DNA of 64,000 bases from JAAYAY01 sp963674575. GTDB taxonomy: Bacteria > Planctomycetota > Planctomycetia > Pirellulales > Thermoguttaceae. Where the stretch lies: positions 310,001 through 374,000 of the forward strand of contig CAXXQT010000008.1 in NCBI GenBank assembly GCA_963674575.2. The letters are read 5' to 3'. Made by a program: the position numbers and the translations under genes. Shown piece by piece: positions 8,250-18,429 of this stretch. A model generated the notes under the pieces. That model was not told the origin of the DNA, made no database searches, and saw only the letters and a program-made list of their open reading frames with translations. Each line of letters starts with the position of its first letter. Positions within the stretch are counted from its first letter, which is position 1.

Positions 8250-9370
8250 GGCGCCACCTCCGCTTCCCCGCCGCTGCGAGTGCTCAAGGCCCGCAAGGTG
8301 GCCATGGGAATCGTTTCGGAAAAGAAGCGCACGGAGCCGTCGGCGAGCGAGATGTTTGCCCCGCCCGGGTGACTGCTCCCGTAGGCGCAGAGCCGCATGT
8401 CAATGTAGTACTCAAAGTCGTCGGCCGAATTGGCGGGCGGACTTGCCGAGGCTCGGTTCTCGTAGTTGAACGGCAGGCGGTAATTGATGGGCGAATAGCT
8501 GCTGAGGGTGTTGTGCGACACCACGAGCCGGCTGGCGCCGCACCAGTTCCCGTAAAATCGAAGGGCCCAGTCCCAGCCCTGATCGGCAAAGGTGTTGTAG
8601 TTGGGATCCCAACGGGATCGTTCCCCGAAGAAGAGCGTGTTGCTCGCGCCGTCCGTGATGTCCGCGAAGCACACGGGCTCCTGGTTCGCCTTGGGTTGCG
8701 AATCCGGCCCGGTCATGAAGAAGATGCCGTCGGCTTGCAGGAATCCCGAGTCGGGATGGTAAGAGCGAGTGCCCGCATTGCCGCAGTAGCTGGTCACCTT
8801 GATATGGCGCGGCGGCATCTCCACGCCTTGGATGTGCTTCTTCCCGTAATCCAGAGGGTTCTCGCTTTCCGGCTCGGAGGGACACAGCAGGTTCGGGCCC
8901 TTGGCCGCCAGCGAATCCATGTCGCCCACAAAGGCATTATCGGGATCGCTGAAATCCCACTGGTCATAGAGACTGCCCATTTCAATGAAGGGCAGCAGGT
9001 GGATATAGAGGCTGAAGCCTCGTTTCCGGACCTTGGGCGTTGTGAAATTCCAGCCCGAAAGAAAGGCGGGCGGAAAGGTCCCGGCCATGTCGTGGTACTG
9101 ATGGGCGGCCAACGAAATCTGCTTCAGGTTGTTCGTACATTGCATTCGCCGCGCCGCCTCGCGTGCCGCCTGGACGGCCGGCAACAGGAGGGCAATAAGG
9201 ATTCCGATGATCGCGATGACCACCAGAAGCTCGACCAAGGTGAAGCCTCGATCGCGATTGATTAGAGACGCCGTCTGACCGGCCTTCTCGCTTGGGCGGA
9301 GCCCGGAGACACTCCGGACCGCGGACCTGGTCCGCTTCTGCCGCCCCGTCACAAGATCATGAGGAGCCAT
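8246..9370 (-). CDS. DUF1559 protein with prepilin-type N-terminus
   Basis: The protein has 374 aa. Unlike its paralogue at 1725-2774 it has about 40 residues before the prepilin motif (RGFTLVELLVVIAIIGILIA). The rest has the family pattern AREAARRMQCTNNLKQISLAAHQYHD, DGASNTLFFGERS in the middle, and SSHPGGANISLADGSVRF near the end. It starts at the ATG at 9370, preceded by GAAAGG; a later in-frame start cannot be excluded because most family members start nearer the prepilin motif. Its stop overlaps the start of the downstream lipoprotein gene. It is likely exported and assembled or anchored in the envelope; function is unknown. Confidence 0.92.
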   Translation of the reverse strand: MAPHDLVTGRQKRTRSAVRSVSGLRPSEKAGQTASLINRDRGFTLVELLVVIAIIGILIALLLPAVQAAREAARRMQCTNNLKQISLAAHQYHDMAGTFPPAFLSGWNFTTPKVRKRGFSLYIHLLPFIEMGSLYDQWDFSDPDNAFVGDMDSLAAKGPNLLCPSEPESENPLDYGKKHIQGVEMPPRHIKVTSYCGNAGTRSYHPDSGFLQADGIFFMTGPDSQPKANQEPVCFADITDGASNTLFFGERSRWDPNYNTFADQGWDWALRFYGNWCGASRLVVSHNTLSSYSPINYRLPFNYENRASASPPANSADDFEYYIDMRLCAYGSSHPGGANISLADGSVRFFSETIPMATLRALSTRSGGEAEVAP

Positions 9371-9753
9371 GTGTCTCGACCTTTCATCATGGAGATCCTT
9401 TCAAGAGGTTCAGGGATTCTAGAGAGGTTCCAACAGAACAGGGGAGTCTCCCAGGGCATGGAGGACACTCGACCGTTTGCTCCGTTAGCGGCTCTAGGAA
9501 GAGCGCAGGGATGTTGGTGTTTTGCACAGTTCTTCGGAATCCCACCGCAGAAGAAAAAGCGTGAAGCTCGCCAATCCTGGAGACCCCCCCATCAGACGAC
9601 TGCCTGCCTCCCGCAAGGGAAAGAAACACTCGGCCTTCCGGGGGTGCCAGAACTACCCTGTGATGACCTTAGCGAGAGACGAAATAGGTGTCAAGCACCT
9701 TGCTTGCCAGGGGGGGAGGGGGGGCTAGCCCCGGACGTCCCCTCATGAAGTGA
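9371..9753. other. Intergenic stretch without recognised gene
   Basis: About 380 bp lie between the Hpt gene stop and the DUF1559 start, both on the minus strand. I see no convincing frame. A homopurine run (GGGGGGGAGGGGGGGCTAG) at about 9709-9727 runs into the self-complementary GGGGCTAGCCCC (9721-9732). This could fold into a hairpin after the Hpt gene but has no U-tract. Confidence 0.5.
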
Positions 9754-10143
9754 CTACGTGTTGCCGTCCAGAAATTGCGAGAGAGCGTCCATGGCCGTGT
9801 CGATCGTCGTCTTCAACTCGGTCTCCGTCGCTTCCAGGGCAGGCCAGTCGGCCTCGCCTTCGGCCAGGAACTCAAGCGTTCGCGTTTGATGCAGAGCTCG
9901 ATCGAAATGCAGGCAGCGCATGACCCCTTGGAGCTTGTGGGCCGCGGCTTGAACCGACTGGGCCTCCCGTTGCGCGACAGCTCGTCGGAGTGTATCCAGG
10001 AGGCGGGGGACTTCATCGAGAAACGCCCGGACCAGATCGCGCAGCAGATGGATATCGCCGCCGGCCATGGCCAATGCTGCCTGGAGATCGACGCCCGAAA
10101 TGGGGCCGCTGCGAGCGTCTTCCGCATCGTCCATGTTGTTCAT
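9754..10143 (-). CDS. Histidine phosphotransfer (Hpt) domain protein
   Basis: The protein has 129 aa and is nearly all a single Hpt four-helix bundle. The phosphoacceptor is His69 in QAAAHKLQGVMRCLHF, the canonical A-H-x-L-x-G motif. Upstream helices read VDLQAALAMAGGDIHLLRDLVRAFLDEVPRLLDTLRRAV, typical of Hpt proteins that act between hybrid kinases and response regulators. Its partner is not in the window; the nearest response regulator is at 28905. The ATG at 10143 was preferred to an in-frame TTG three codons earlier. It is cytoplasmic. It lies downstream of the WD40 kinase gene on the same strand, about 150 bp apart, so co-transcription is possible. Confidence 0.9.
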   Translation of the reverse strand: MNNMDDAEDARSGPISGVDLQAALAMAGGDIHLLRDLVRAFLDEVPRLLDTLRRAVAQREAQSVQAAAHKLQGVMRCLHFDRALHQTRTLEFLAEGEADWPALEATETELKTTIDTAMDALSQFLDGNT

Positions 10144-10291
10144 CGAAGTCAATTTGCCAAGCGAGGATTAAGAGTGTTTTGGGCACGAGGAAATCTCGTG
10201 GGAAGATTCCTGGAATTCATCGGGGGTGTTGTTGTCGGAGCTGACCGTGGCCGCAGCCAAGGGGGGGGGGGACAGGTCAAGGCAGGCCGTC

Positions 10292-13200
10292 TCACGATGA
10301 ATTCCGAGAATTTAGTTTACTTCTGTCGCGTGCTTCGGGCAACTGCGGTGGACCTTCCCAAGCCATCGCCATGCGTTCGAGTTCATGACGCACCTCTTGG
10401 GCACGAAGGTAGCCGAGCCCGTGGTTCTGCAGCTCGCGCATCAGTCCGTGAAATTCGACCGAATTCCATTCAAGGGGCCCGCCCGTGGTCTCCCCGTTGT
10501 TATTCGTGGGGGTTCGCATGACCAGGAAGGTTTCAAGAAACGGGCGAGCGGCATCGTCCCAGTCCTTCCAGCCGGGGAAATCGTATTCCCAATCGAGCTG
10601 CCAGAGGCGAAGGCACCAGTCTTCACCAGCGGAGAGCATCCAGCGGCAGTCCGGACTCAGAAAGACGGAATTGACGCCGCCGGCATGTCCTTCGAAGACG
10701 TGAACGCAGGTTCCCCGTTCGAGTTCCCAGAGCCTGACGGTACGGTCCTTGCTACCAGTCAGGGCCCAACGGCCGTCGGAACTGAAACAAACAGACGTTA
10801 CGGGGCCTTCATGCCCTTTGAGAATCAGTTTGCAGGCGCCGGAGGTAACGTCCCAGAGTCGGGCCGTCCAATCCTTGGCGCCCGTGAGCGCCATGCGGTT
10901 ATTGGGGCTGAGTGCGACGGAGTTGATCCAATCCGCATGGCCCTGGAAGCTCCGCAGGCACTCCCCGGTGGCAAGGTTCCAGAGCCTTGCCGTGCGGTCT
11001 TCGCTACCTGCCAGGGCCCAGAGTCCGTGGGAACTGAGAAAGACCGCGTTGATATGGCTCTGGTGTCCGGTGAAGGATTGCAGGCAGGTGCCCGATTCGA
11101 CGTCCCAGAGTCGGATTCGCTGATCCCAACTTCCCGAAAGGGCACGGTGCCCGTCCGAACTGAGATGGGCCGAGGTGACGCAGTTGCCGTGGCCCTTAAG
11201 GACTTTGAGGCAAACGCCGTTTTCTACGTCCCAAAGACGCAGCGTTTTGTCCCAGCTTCCGGACAAGGCACGCGTTCCGCTGGCGTCGAGGGAGACCGAG
11301 CGAACCGAGTCCGTGTGGTCCTCCAGCGTCCAGAGGCACTGTCCCGTATCGCTTTCCCAGACGCGGACGGTGTTATCCCAACTGGCCGAGACGACAAGTC
11401 GCCCGTCAGTGCTGAGGACGCCGGCGTGGACGTCCTTGCTATGGCCGTCGAAGGTCTGAACCGACCAGGCGTCGAGAAAGTACTTCCGCCGGCTGTGGCG
11501 TCCAGCCATGGCCCAAAGATCGAGGGCTTCGCGACCCACCTCGTATCCGGGAAGGCCTCGAGCTTCGCGGATTCGTTCGAGAGCCTCGTCGTAGTCGCCC
11601 AGGCCGGCCGCTTGCCTGGCTTGCTCGCACAACTCCGCGAAGTCGGCCTGGGCACGGCCAGCTTCCTCGGAACTGGTGATATGGCACAGGGCGGTGGGGG
11701 AGACGAAGCGGCGAGCCCTGTCGCGCAGCAGTTCCAGGTTCCAAAGCTTGAGCGTTCGATCCAGGCCCGTCGAAAGGGCCCAACGACCGTCTTCTGCCAG
11801 GTAGACTGTGCGGACCGCGCCGGCGTGGGCCTTGAAGGTGCGAAGGCATCTTCCCGATGCAACTTCCCAGATTCTCAGGGTTCGATCATTGCCACCCGAC
11901 ACGACCCAATCTCGATCGACGCTCAGGCAGACCGTGTTGATCTTGTCGGTATGCCCCCAGAAGGCCTGCAACAAATCACCCGTATGGCGATCCTTTAAGA
12001 CAATCGAAAAATCATCGGTTGCCGAGAGTTCCAGGTTCCCGTCGCCGCCGACGGCCCGTTGCTCCGTTCCCCAGGTGATGGTCCGGAATGATCGAACTTT
12101 TCGATTTTTCGTCAGGTCCCAGAGTTGCAGGGTGCGATCGTTCTCGGAGGACAGCTTCCAGCGGCCGTCGGAGCTGACCGCACCGGCCGAGATCTTGCTT
12201 CCCGTGGCGTGGAAGGTGACGGCAAGTTGTCCCGTCAACGCGTTGCACAGGCAGAGCGATTCCTCGTCGATCTGCGCAAGAACCCAGCGTCCGTCTGAAC
12301 TGAGATAGACGTGCAACGCATTCCGAGGCAACTCGGTGAAGGTTCGAACGCATCGGGGGGCCAGGGCGACGAGCGTCCGCGCTTCATCGAGGGTGGCCTG
12401 GACTTCAAAGCGTCCCCCAAGGCCGACGGCCTGTTCCAGCGATTTGAGGGCCTGTTTGATCTCTCCTCGTTCCAACTGGACCTGTCCCATGGAATAAGCG
12501 GCTTCCCAATCGAGGGGGCGGGTCCGGCAGAGTTCCTCCAAGTGGAGGATCAGATCTCGGTCGGTGATCTGGCCGGTACGCCACAGGAGGAGTCCACGAT
12601 TGTGGGCGACCTGGGGCTGCCAGGGGTGCAATTCCCAGGCCTCTTCCAGGCATTTTGCGGCCTCCTGGACCTTGCCCAGGTCGAGAAGCGAGGCGGCGCG
12701 ATTGTTGAGCGTGTCGGCCTTGAGCTGGGTGGTTACGGGGCGTTGACGGGGGTAGGCCGTTCCGAACTCGTTTCGGTAGATTCGCTGGAGAACCTCCACG
12801 ATCTCGGTCATCGACTGGGGGCGATCCTTGGGGTTATTGCGGAAGCAGCCGATGAGGAGATCGGACACCGAGGGCGGCAGGGGCGGGAGGATATCGCTTT
12901 TGGGGGGATTGGCGAGATAGTGTTTGAGGACTTTGCCCGCCGTGTGGCCACCCCCACTACACGGGGCCGTTCCCATGAACATGGCCAGCAGGCTGACGCC
13001 GAAGGACCAGATGTCGGTTCTCCGTGTCAGGTGGGTCCGGCCGCGATCGTCGACTCCCGACTTGACCTGCAAGGCCGCCTCAATTTGTTCGGGGGAGCAG
13101 AAGGCCGGGGTCATGCCGCCCCAACTGACGAACATGCTGCGCTGCATGGCGCCTGGCACGTACTCACCGGCTGCCACGCGAGCCTTGGCCAGGCCGAAGT

Positions 13201-13915
13201 CCGTGACCTTAGCAACACCGCCATCCATCATGACGTTGTCCGGTTTCACGTCCTGGTGGATCAGGCGGTTTTCATGGGCGTATTCCAGTCCCCAGGCAAA
13301 CTGGATGGCGATGTCGAGGATCCGGCGCAGGCTCTCTTCCGGGCCCCCCTGGTAGAGCATTCGGTTTTCGATCCAGTCGTCGAGACTCCCGTCCTCGACG
13401 AACTCGGCGAAGACCATGGGGATATCGCCGATTCGCCGCACGTAGTAGCAACTCACAATGTTCGGGTGCAACCCGAGCTCGACCCAGGTGGTGCATTCCC
13501 GTTCAAAGTTTTCCTTCCCTCGTTCCGTTTGGAAGGTTTCTCGCTTGGGGCGTTTGAGGGCCAGATCGAGGTCCCAGCCGCGATGGCGAACGCGGTAGAC
13601 GAGGCCCATGCCGCCCTCGGCATAGTGCTTACCCGGATCGAAGCCGGCCTTGAGGGGCTTGACCTCGTAGGCGTCCAGAATGACCTCGCCCACGTTCCAG
13701 ATCTCGGGAGTCTCTTCCGCGTAAACGACCTGGTGGGGCGCACGGTGGCCCGAAAGGGCACCCGGGAAAAGCTGGGTTTTCGTGGCTGTGTCGACCAGGC
13801 ATGTGAGCAGGAAGGTCGTGTCGCACTTCTTGCAGTGCCCGGTTTTTCCCAAGTGGGCCTCGTCCACATTGTACTGAACGAGGCATCGTGGACACGTGAC
13901 GGTGACCTTCGGCAT
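10292..13915 (-). CDS. Ser/Thr protein kinase with zinc ribbon, TPR and WD40 repeats
   Basis: The protein has 1207 aa. It starts with a zinc-ribbon (CPRC at 8-11, CKKC at about 28-31). The kinase domain (about 80-395) shows a glycine loop AEGGMGLVYRV, the lysine in LALKRPK (about 120), the catalytic loop HQDVKPDN (about 220) and DFGLAKA (about 238). HQD replaces the usual HRD, so Arg is lost from the loop. TPR-like helices occupy about 405-525. Two WD40 blocks follow: about five blades, a helical insert (about 755-830), then seven regular blades ending in LRLWQLDWEY. No transmembrane segment is obvious, so it is probably a cytosolic signalling hub. Large WD40 kinases are a planctomycete hallmark; substrates are unknown. 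Confidence 0.93.
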   Translation of the reverse strand: MPKVTVTCPRCLVQYNVDEAHLGKTGHCKKCDTTFLLTCLVDTATKTQLFPGALSGHRAPHQVVYAEETPEIWNVGEVILDAYEVKPLKAGFDPGKHYAEGGMGLVYRVRHRGWDLDLALKRPKRETFQTERGKENFERECTTWVELGLHPNIVSCYYVRRIGDIPMVFAEFVEDGSLDDWIENRMLYQGGPEESLRRILDIAIQFAWGLEYAHENRLIHQDVKPDNVMMDGGVAKVTDFGLAKARVAAGEYVPGAMQRSMFVSWGGMTPAFCSPEQIEAALQVKSGVDDRGRTHLTRRTDIWSFGVSLLAMFMGTAPCSGGGHTAGKVLKHYLANPPKSDILPPLPPSVSDLLIGCFRNNPKDRPQSMTEIVEVLQRIYRNEFGTAYPRQRPVTTQLKADTLNNRAASLLDLGKVQEAAKCLEEAWELHPWQPQVAHNRGLLLWRTGQITDRDLILHLEELCRTRPLDWEAAYSMGQVQLERGEIKQALKSLEQAVGLGGRFEVQATLDEARTLVALAPRCVRTFTELPRNALHVYLSSDGRWVLAQIDEESLCLCNALTGQLAVTFHATGSKISAGAVSSDGRWKLSSENDRTLQLWDLTKNRKVRSFRTITWGTEQRAVGGDGNLELSATDDFSIVLKDRHTGDLLQAFWGHTDKINTVCLSVDRDWVVSGGNDRTLRIWEVASGRCLRTFKAHAGAVRTVYLAEDGRWALSTGLDRTLKLWNLELLRDRARRFVSPTALCHITSSEEAGRAQADFAELCEQARQAAGLGDYDEALERIREARGLPGYEVGREALDLWAMAGRHSRRKYFLDAWSVQTFDGHSKDVHAGVLSTDGRLVVSASWDNTVRVWESDTGQCLWTLEDHTDSVRSVSLDASGTRALSGSWDKTLRLWDVENGVCLKVLKGHGNCVTSAHLSSDGHRALSGSWDQRIRLWDVESGTCLQSFTGHQSHINAVFLSSHGLWALAGSEDRTARLWNLATGECLRSFQGHADWINSVALSPNNRMALTGAKDWTARLWDVTSGACKLILKGHEGPVTSVCFSSDGRWALTGSKDRTVRLWELERGTCVHVFEGHAGGVNSVFLSPDCRWMLSAGEDWCLRLWQLDWEYDFPGWKDWDDAARPFLETFLVMRTPTNNNGETTGGPLEWNSVEFHGLMRELQNHGLGYLRAQEVRHELERMAMAWEGPPQLPEARDRSKLNSRNSS

Positions 13916-14226
13916 GATTGTGGCTGCTCGCCCGCCAAAGAAACGTTTTTCGCCAACCCAAGCCTGCGAGGACTTGGGACTTTGACTGAGAGGAAGCGAG
14001 CAGTGCCCGCCCCTTGAAACGGTGGTTCCTGCCCTCCGACACCCGCTTGCCCTGAACCGGCGCCGTGACTTCGAAACCGCGTCTCTGCCGCAGTCCCGTC
14101 CAATCGGTTGCTGGTTTCGATCTTAGATGCTTCCCCGACCGAAGTCAATTCAGCCCATCGGCCCGATTGAGGCGACCCGCGAGCGGCTCGGGCTCCACGT
14201 TCCCCTCGGGCCAGAGTGGCACCGCC
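13916..14226. other. Intergenic stretch, likely 5' region of the kinase gene
   Basis: About 310 bp lie between two minus-strand genes. No coding frame or repeat is evident, and I could not assign a clear promoter. Confidence 0.5.
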
Positions 14227-17200
14227 TCAGTCCAGAAGCTGTTGCCACGCGTCGAGCTGGATCATGATTTCGTCCAGTGAGAGCAGTTCCTGCTTGATCT
14301 GCGGCGCCGCATCCAACACGGGAACATCATCCGTTTCCCCCTGCCGGGCCCTTTCCACCTCCTCTTCCAGGGCGTCGATCCAGGGCGGCACTTCGAATCC
14401 GACGCCCGCCGGTTGGGCAGTGAACCGGCCCACCTCCCGATTGAGAAGATCGAAGGCCGGAGAAGACTCCGCCTCACTCACGCTCTCCATGGCGGGTCGA
14501 ACCAACGCGCGAAGCCGGTCGATTTCCAGCGGCCGTATGAATCGCTCCCCCAGGCGCTCCGCAACGCTCGGCAAACGCATTCCGTATCGGCTCACGAGCT
14601 GTTCGTAGCGTTGGAGATTCTGTTCGGCCACCGCCTCGCTTCGTTTCTGGACGGCATCTCGCCAGAGCGTGGCGGCGCTGTCGAGCCCTTCGCGAATCAG
14701 GACGTCGTGCGCGAGCACGATGGGGCGGAGATTCCAGGCGACCCGGTCGTAGCTGGCCAGAAGTCGCAGGAAGTCGAGCAGCGTGTAGAGCAACTCGCCG
14801 TGATCCGACTGGGTGGTCGTGCTGTTGTAGTCCACGTAAACCGAATAGTTCTCGACAACCGCCTCGATCGTGAGTTCCAGGTGCCGCACGGCCTCCTGGC
14901 GGCTGATCTGGCGGTCCAGGTCGTCCAGCAGCCCAAGAGGAATCTCTTCCTCTTCCAGGGCGGCAATGAAGTCGTCTGCGCCCTGCTGCAAGATCGCGCG
15001 AAGATTGCCCAGGTTCATGAACTGTTGGGTGAACAGGTCCCCGCCGTATTTCTGGATGAACTGCTTGAGCAGCTCCCAACGTTCCTCCCGACCCAGCGTT
15101 TCCAGCACGGAGATCCGAATGGCTCGGCTGTGCGCCAGCCACCTGCGCAGAAGCATCTCGGCGACCTTCTCCAGGCAGTCGATCAATTTTTTCTCGCGAG
15201 CGGCAGCACGTTTTGAGCCCGACACGGGCCATTTGGCCGAGGAGAGCACGATGCAGCGGACGATTCCCCGGCAGCCGATGTCAAAGAGGCGATCGAATTC
15301 GGTAATCGCTCCCGGACCGACCGGATGGGATCGTTCCATGTGATGAACCGTCTTCAACAACTGGAACGTTTCGGTAATCAGGCCCATCCGAGGCAGATGG
15401 TCGAGGAATCGCACGAGGACTCGTTGGAGCGATCGCGACGAGAAAATGTCTTGCGGAACTCCCCCCCGCGCCGTCGGCACGTAGAGAAGTCGTTCCTCTG
15501 CCAAGGCCTCCAGGAGCGGGAGCCAGAGCTGTTTCACCCTGGAATAGTCGCCTCGATAGAGGGCTCGCAGCACGGAATCGGCTTGGTTTTCCCACGAGGC
15601 TGGCTTGACCGTCGAACGTTCCTGCCCGATCGCCGCTGCCAACAAACGGGACGCGTCGGCCGTCTCCACGCATGCCGAGATGATCCGATCGAGAAGGAAC
15701 TCCTTGACGCTTCGACGCTGATCGAATTCAACCAGCGATTCGTGTGTGCCCCGGGGAGCAGGAATCTGATAGCGGTGCGCCATCCGCAGCAGATCCAGCA
15801 ACCGGGCTCGATTGGCCTCGGCCTGCTCCAGCCATCCGGCCAGAACCTCGTCCCGCTCCGATGCGTCTTCGGCGGGGGCAACGGCTGCCATTTTCCACAG
15901 GCTCGCCAGCGTTACGTGGAAGGCCAGCCGGTCTGCAATCCGGTCGGCTTCGGCCGTCAGTTCGTAGTCGCTGATCGATTCACCCGAGTCGAGCAACTCG
16001 CTGTCGAAACCGTCGTCCGTCGTGTCCCGATAGCTGACATTCTCGTAGGCCGCGCTGAAGAGGCTGTCTTCGTCGTCTTCTTCGTCCTCCTCGTCGATCG
16101 GTTCCGCTTCTTCCTCCGCGGCAAGATCGGCTTCGAAAAGGTCCAACTGGGGGATGCTCCAGTAGTCCAGGGCGTTGGCTTCCAGGTAATCGAAGAATTT
16201 TTTCGACATGGCCCACGCTTCAGGCGATTCGGCTCGGCCCGCATCGTCGTCGGCCTTCCCGCCGTACCATAACTGGCCCATCCACTGGGGCGTTAGGAGG
16301 TGGAAGGAGTAGTCGCTTTCCGCGAGCGGCACTTCCGACGCCGAGTTGAGCCAGTGCATGAGAAGGCCCATCGAGGCTACCATGTCGCCGCGATCCAGGA
16401 GCGACTCGACCACCAACGCGTATGCCTTGGGGGAACGGAAGTGCTCCACGTGCTGTTGCCAGAAGGCAACGTCGCCCGCCGAGGTACCGGCCTCGCGCCA
16501 AGCCGCCAACGCCGTGGCCACCTGGTCGGCCGATTCCGACATTTCCCGTCCGGAAAGGCCGTCAATCTCCGATACCTCCGTGCTGGCAAACTGGTCCCAC
16601 CAAGCGGCGAGCGATTCCAGATGGAGCGACAGACGCCGCTGCAACTCCATATTCCCCGTAGCCGCCGCCTCTTTCTCCAGCCTCGCATACAGATCGAACA
16701 CGTCGTTGATCAGGTCGATCAGATCGTCGATCCGGTGATCGTGGATCGTGTTCTCGATGGCGGGAAAGAGGCTGAACTGTCCGCCGAATCCGAGGATGTT
16801 CCAGGGATCGGCCAGGGCACCGCACTCGATGGCTCGATGGAGGAGGTCCTCGATCTCCGGGATCCGCTGCGCCGCCTCTTCCAAACGTCCTTGGTCTGCC
16901 GCTAAGTGGGCGGCGGTCAGTCCGCAATCGATCTCGCAGGTCATTCGGGCGGAGGCTACCGGCACGATCTGCGCCTGCTCTGCGGCCGCTTTCGTGTAAC
17001 CGATCCGGGCGTAGAGACGGGACAAGTGGACGTGCTGCAACTGACGCGCTCGCTGCTGGGCCAGGCGATGATTCAAGTCGTGTCGGGCCCCCGCAAAGGG
17101 CTGTCGCAACATCCTCGCCTCTTCGCGAAGCCGCTTGCCGTGAACCGGTCCCAGACGACTCATCAGCTGATCGTAGAAGTCGTCGCGATAGGCGGCGATG

Positions 17201-18162
17201 TGGGGCAGCAGTGTGGCCAAACTCGTGGTCGAGTCGTGCGCCTCGGGCCGGTCCCCGCTGACGCCCGAGCCCATAAGCACCGTTCCTGCCAGCACCGCGC
17301 CGGCCTCGAACAGCAGCTCATCTCGGGGCAGATCCTTCGTGTCCGTCACCCGCGTCAGGAGCGCGTCGACCGTCACTTGCTGAAGAACGTAGCGGCGGTA
17401 GTAGCCCCGATTGTCGATATGATGGGGATCCCAGGTGCCAAAATGGTAGTTGGGACGACGATGGACCGGATGGTCGAAATCAAACGCACGGGGATCGAGC
17501 GCCAATTCCTCAAGTTGCTGTGGATCGAACCACGCCATTCCCAGGAGATCGGGATCGGTTTCCCGAAGGATCTCCAAGGCCATGGCGATCAGGTCGTGGT
17601 ATGGCCCGTGGGCGACCCCGACCTGATCGATATAGAGGGGAATCGGCCTGATCCGCTCGTGGGAATAGGGCTGGAGTTTACGTCCGTTTCTCAACACGGC
17701 CACCGGACGATGGCCGACGAAGTCGTTCAGACGCTTCAATCCCTTTTCCAGGATCCGCTCGCTCTCGTCCCAGGGGCCTCCCTCCGCAAGCAGGACTTCG
17801 CAGACGCGACCCACGAAGAAGGGTTGATAGAGCAGTTCGTCGCTGGCGTGCATCAACAGGTCACGGTGATGGCGGCGATAGGCCGGAAGGGCCTCCGAAA
17901 ACACGAGTCGGGTCACGTCTCGAGCCTGATCCACGTTTTCGAATGCGTCCGAGGTCCCATGGAGTCGCTCGAGGGCGTCAAGGATCGCCGCCTCGGCTCG
18001 CTTCCAAAGGGGAAGCTCTCGATCCTGTTGCTCAAGGGCCTCAAAAAGACGATTCAAACCGCCCAAGAACCGCGCATCGGGAACCCCTGAGGAGAAATTC
18101 AGGTAGCCGACGATGTCGGCAAGGTCTTTCTGGGTGGCCTCGCCGAGAGGATCGTGAGCCAT
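14227..18162 (-). CDS. Very large hypothetical protein (1311 aa), family not recognised
   Basis: I do not recognise a domain. The chain starts MAHDPLGEATQKDLADIVGYL and appears mostly alpha-helical, rich in Leu, Glu, Arg and Ala. It has no signal peptide or membrane helix, so it is probably cytosolic. An unusually acidic stretch of about 20 residues (EEEAEPIDEEDEEDDEDSL) lies near residues 680-700. The helical repeats in the last third (for example AEMLLRRWLAHSRAIRISVLETL) suggest an alpha-solenoid. The gene is upstream of, and on the same strand as, the WD40 kinase and Hpt genes, with a 311-bp gap. The frame is uninterrupted and codon use matches its neighbours, so it is a real gene. Confidence 0.85.
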   Translation of the reverse strand: MAHDPLGEATQKDLADIVGYLNFSSGVPDARFLGGLNRLFEALEQQDRELPLWKRAEAAILDALERLHGTSDAFENVDQARDVTRLVFSEALPAYRRHHRDLLMHASDELLYQPFFVGRVCEVLLAEGGPWDESERILEKGLKRLNDFVGHRPVAVLRNGRKLQPYSHERIRPIPLYIDQVGVAHGPYHDLIAMALEILRETDPDLLGMAWFDPQQLEELALDPRAFDFDHPVHRRPNYHFGTWDPHHIDNRGYYRRYVLQQVTVDALLTRVTDTKDLPRDELLFEAGAVLAGTVLMGSGVSGDRPEAHDSTTSLATLLPHIAAYRDDFYDQLMSRLGPVHGKRLREEARMLRQPFAGARHDLNHRLAQQRARQLQHVHLSRLYARIGYTKAAAEQAQIVPVASARMTCEIDCGLTAAHLAADQGRLEEAAQRIPEIEDLLHRAIECGALADPWNILGFGGQFSLFPAIENTIHDHRIDDLIDLINDVFDLYARLEKEAAATGNMELQRRLSLHLESLAAWWDQFASTEVSEIDGLSGREMSESADQVATALAAWREAGTSAGDVAFWQQHVEHFRSPKAYALVVESLLDRGDMVASMGLLMHWLNSASEVPLAESDYSFHLLTPQWMGQLWYGGKADDDAGRAESPEAWAMSKKFFDYLEANALDYWSIPQLDLFEADLAAEEEAEPIDEEDEEDDEDSLFSAAYENVSYRDTTDDGFDSELLDSGESISDYELTAEADRIADRLAFHVTLASLWKMAAVAPAEDASERDEVLAGWLEQAEANRARLLDLLRMAHRYQIPAPRGTHESLVEFDQRRSVKEFLLDRIISACVETADASRLLAAAIGQERSTVKPASWENQADSVLRALYRGDYSRVKQLWLPLLEALAEERLLYVPTARGGVPQDIFSSRSLQRVLVRFLDHLPRMGLITETFQLLKTVHHMERSHPVGPGAITEFDRLFDIGCRGIVRCIVLSSAKWPVSGSKRAAAREKKLIDCLEKVAEMLLRRWLAHSRAIRISVLETLGREERWELLKQFIQKYGGDLFTQQFMNLGNLRAILQQGADDFIAALEEEEIPLGLLDDLDRQISRQEAVRHLELTIEAVVENYSVYVDYNSTTTQSDHGELLYTLLDFLRLLASYDRVAWNLRPIVLAHDVLIREGLDSAATLWRDAVQKRSEAVAEQNLQRYEQLVSRYGMRLPSVAERLGERFIRPLEIDRLRALVRPAMESVSEAESSPAFDLLNREVGRFTAQPAGVGFEVPPWIDALEEEVERARQGETDDVPVLDAAPQIKQELLSLDEIMIQLDAWQQLLD

Positions 18163-18429
18163 GAAAACCTACTCCAGGGGGGCTTCAACCAAGATTTACA
18201 ACGATCATATTAGACGCGCGGTCGCAAATGGTCTACCGGCCCTGTCCTTCGGGGGGCAGGGGCCTGGCTCCGCTACCCAAACACCCGAGATATATGGTTT
18301 TCGCGTGATTTATCTGCCGCCTCGGGTTACCATGGAGAAACGGGGAAGGTGTTTTCTCTTGGCCCCTGATTGCCTTTTCGGCCGAAGCATTCTTCACAAA
18401 TCCTGGTCCTTTCGGTGAGGCTCATTTCG

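Noticed and set aside
9709..9732. G-rich run and GGGGCTAGCCCC palindrome as a regulatory or quadruplex site
   Set aside because: Only base composition supports it; no conserved position relative to a promoter or gene.
10385..11998. Long plus-strand open frame (537 codons)
   Set aside because: It lies antisense to the WD40 kinase gene, whose protein sequence is clearly a known family; the antisense product has no recognisable domain.
12311..14017. Long plus-strand open frame (568 codons)
   Set aside because: Antisense to the kinase domain and TPR region; openness follows from GC-rich codon use in the real gene.
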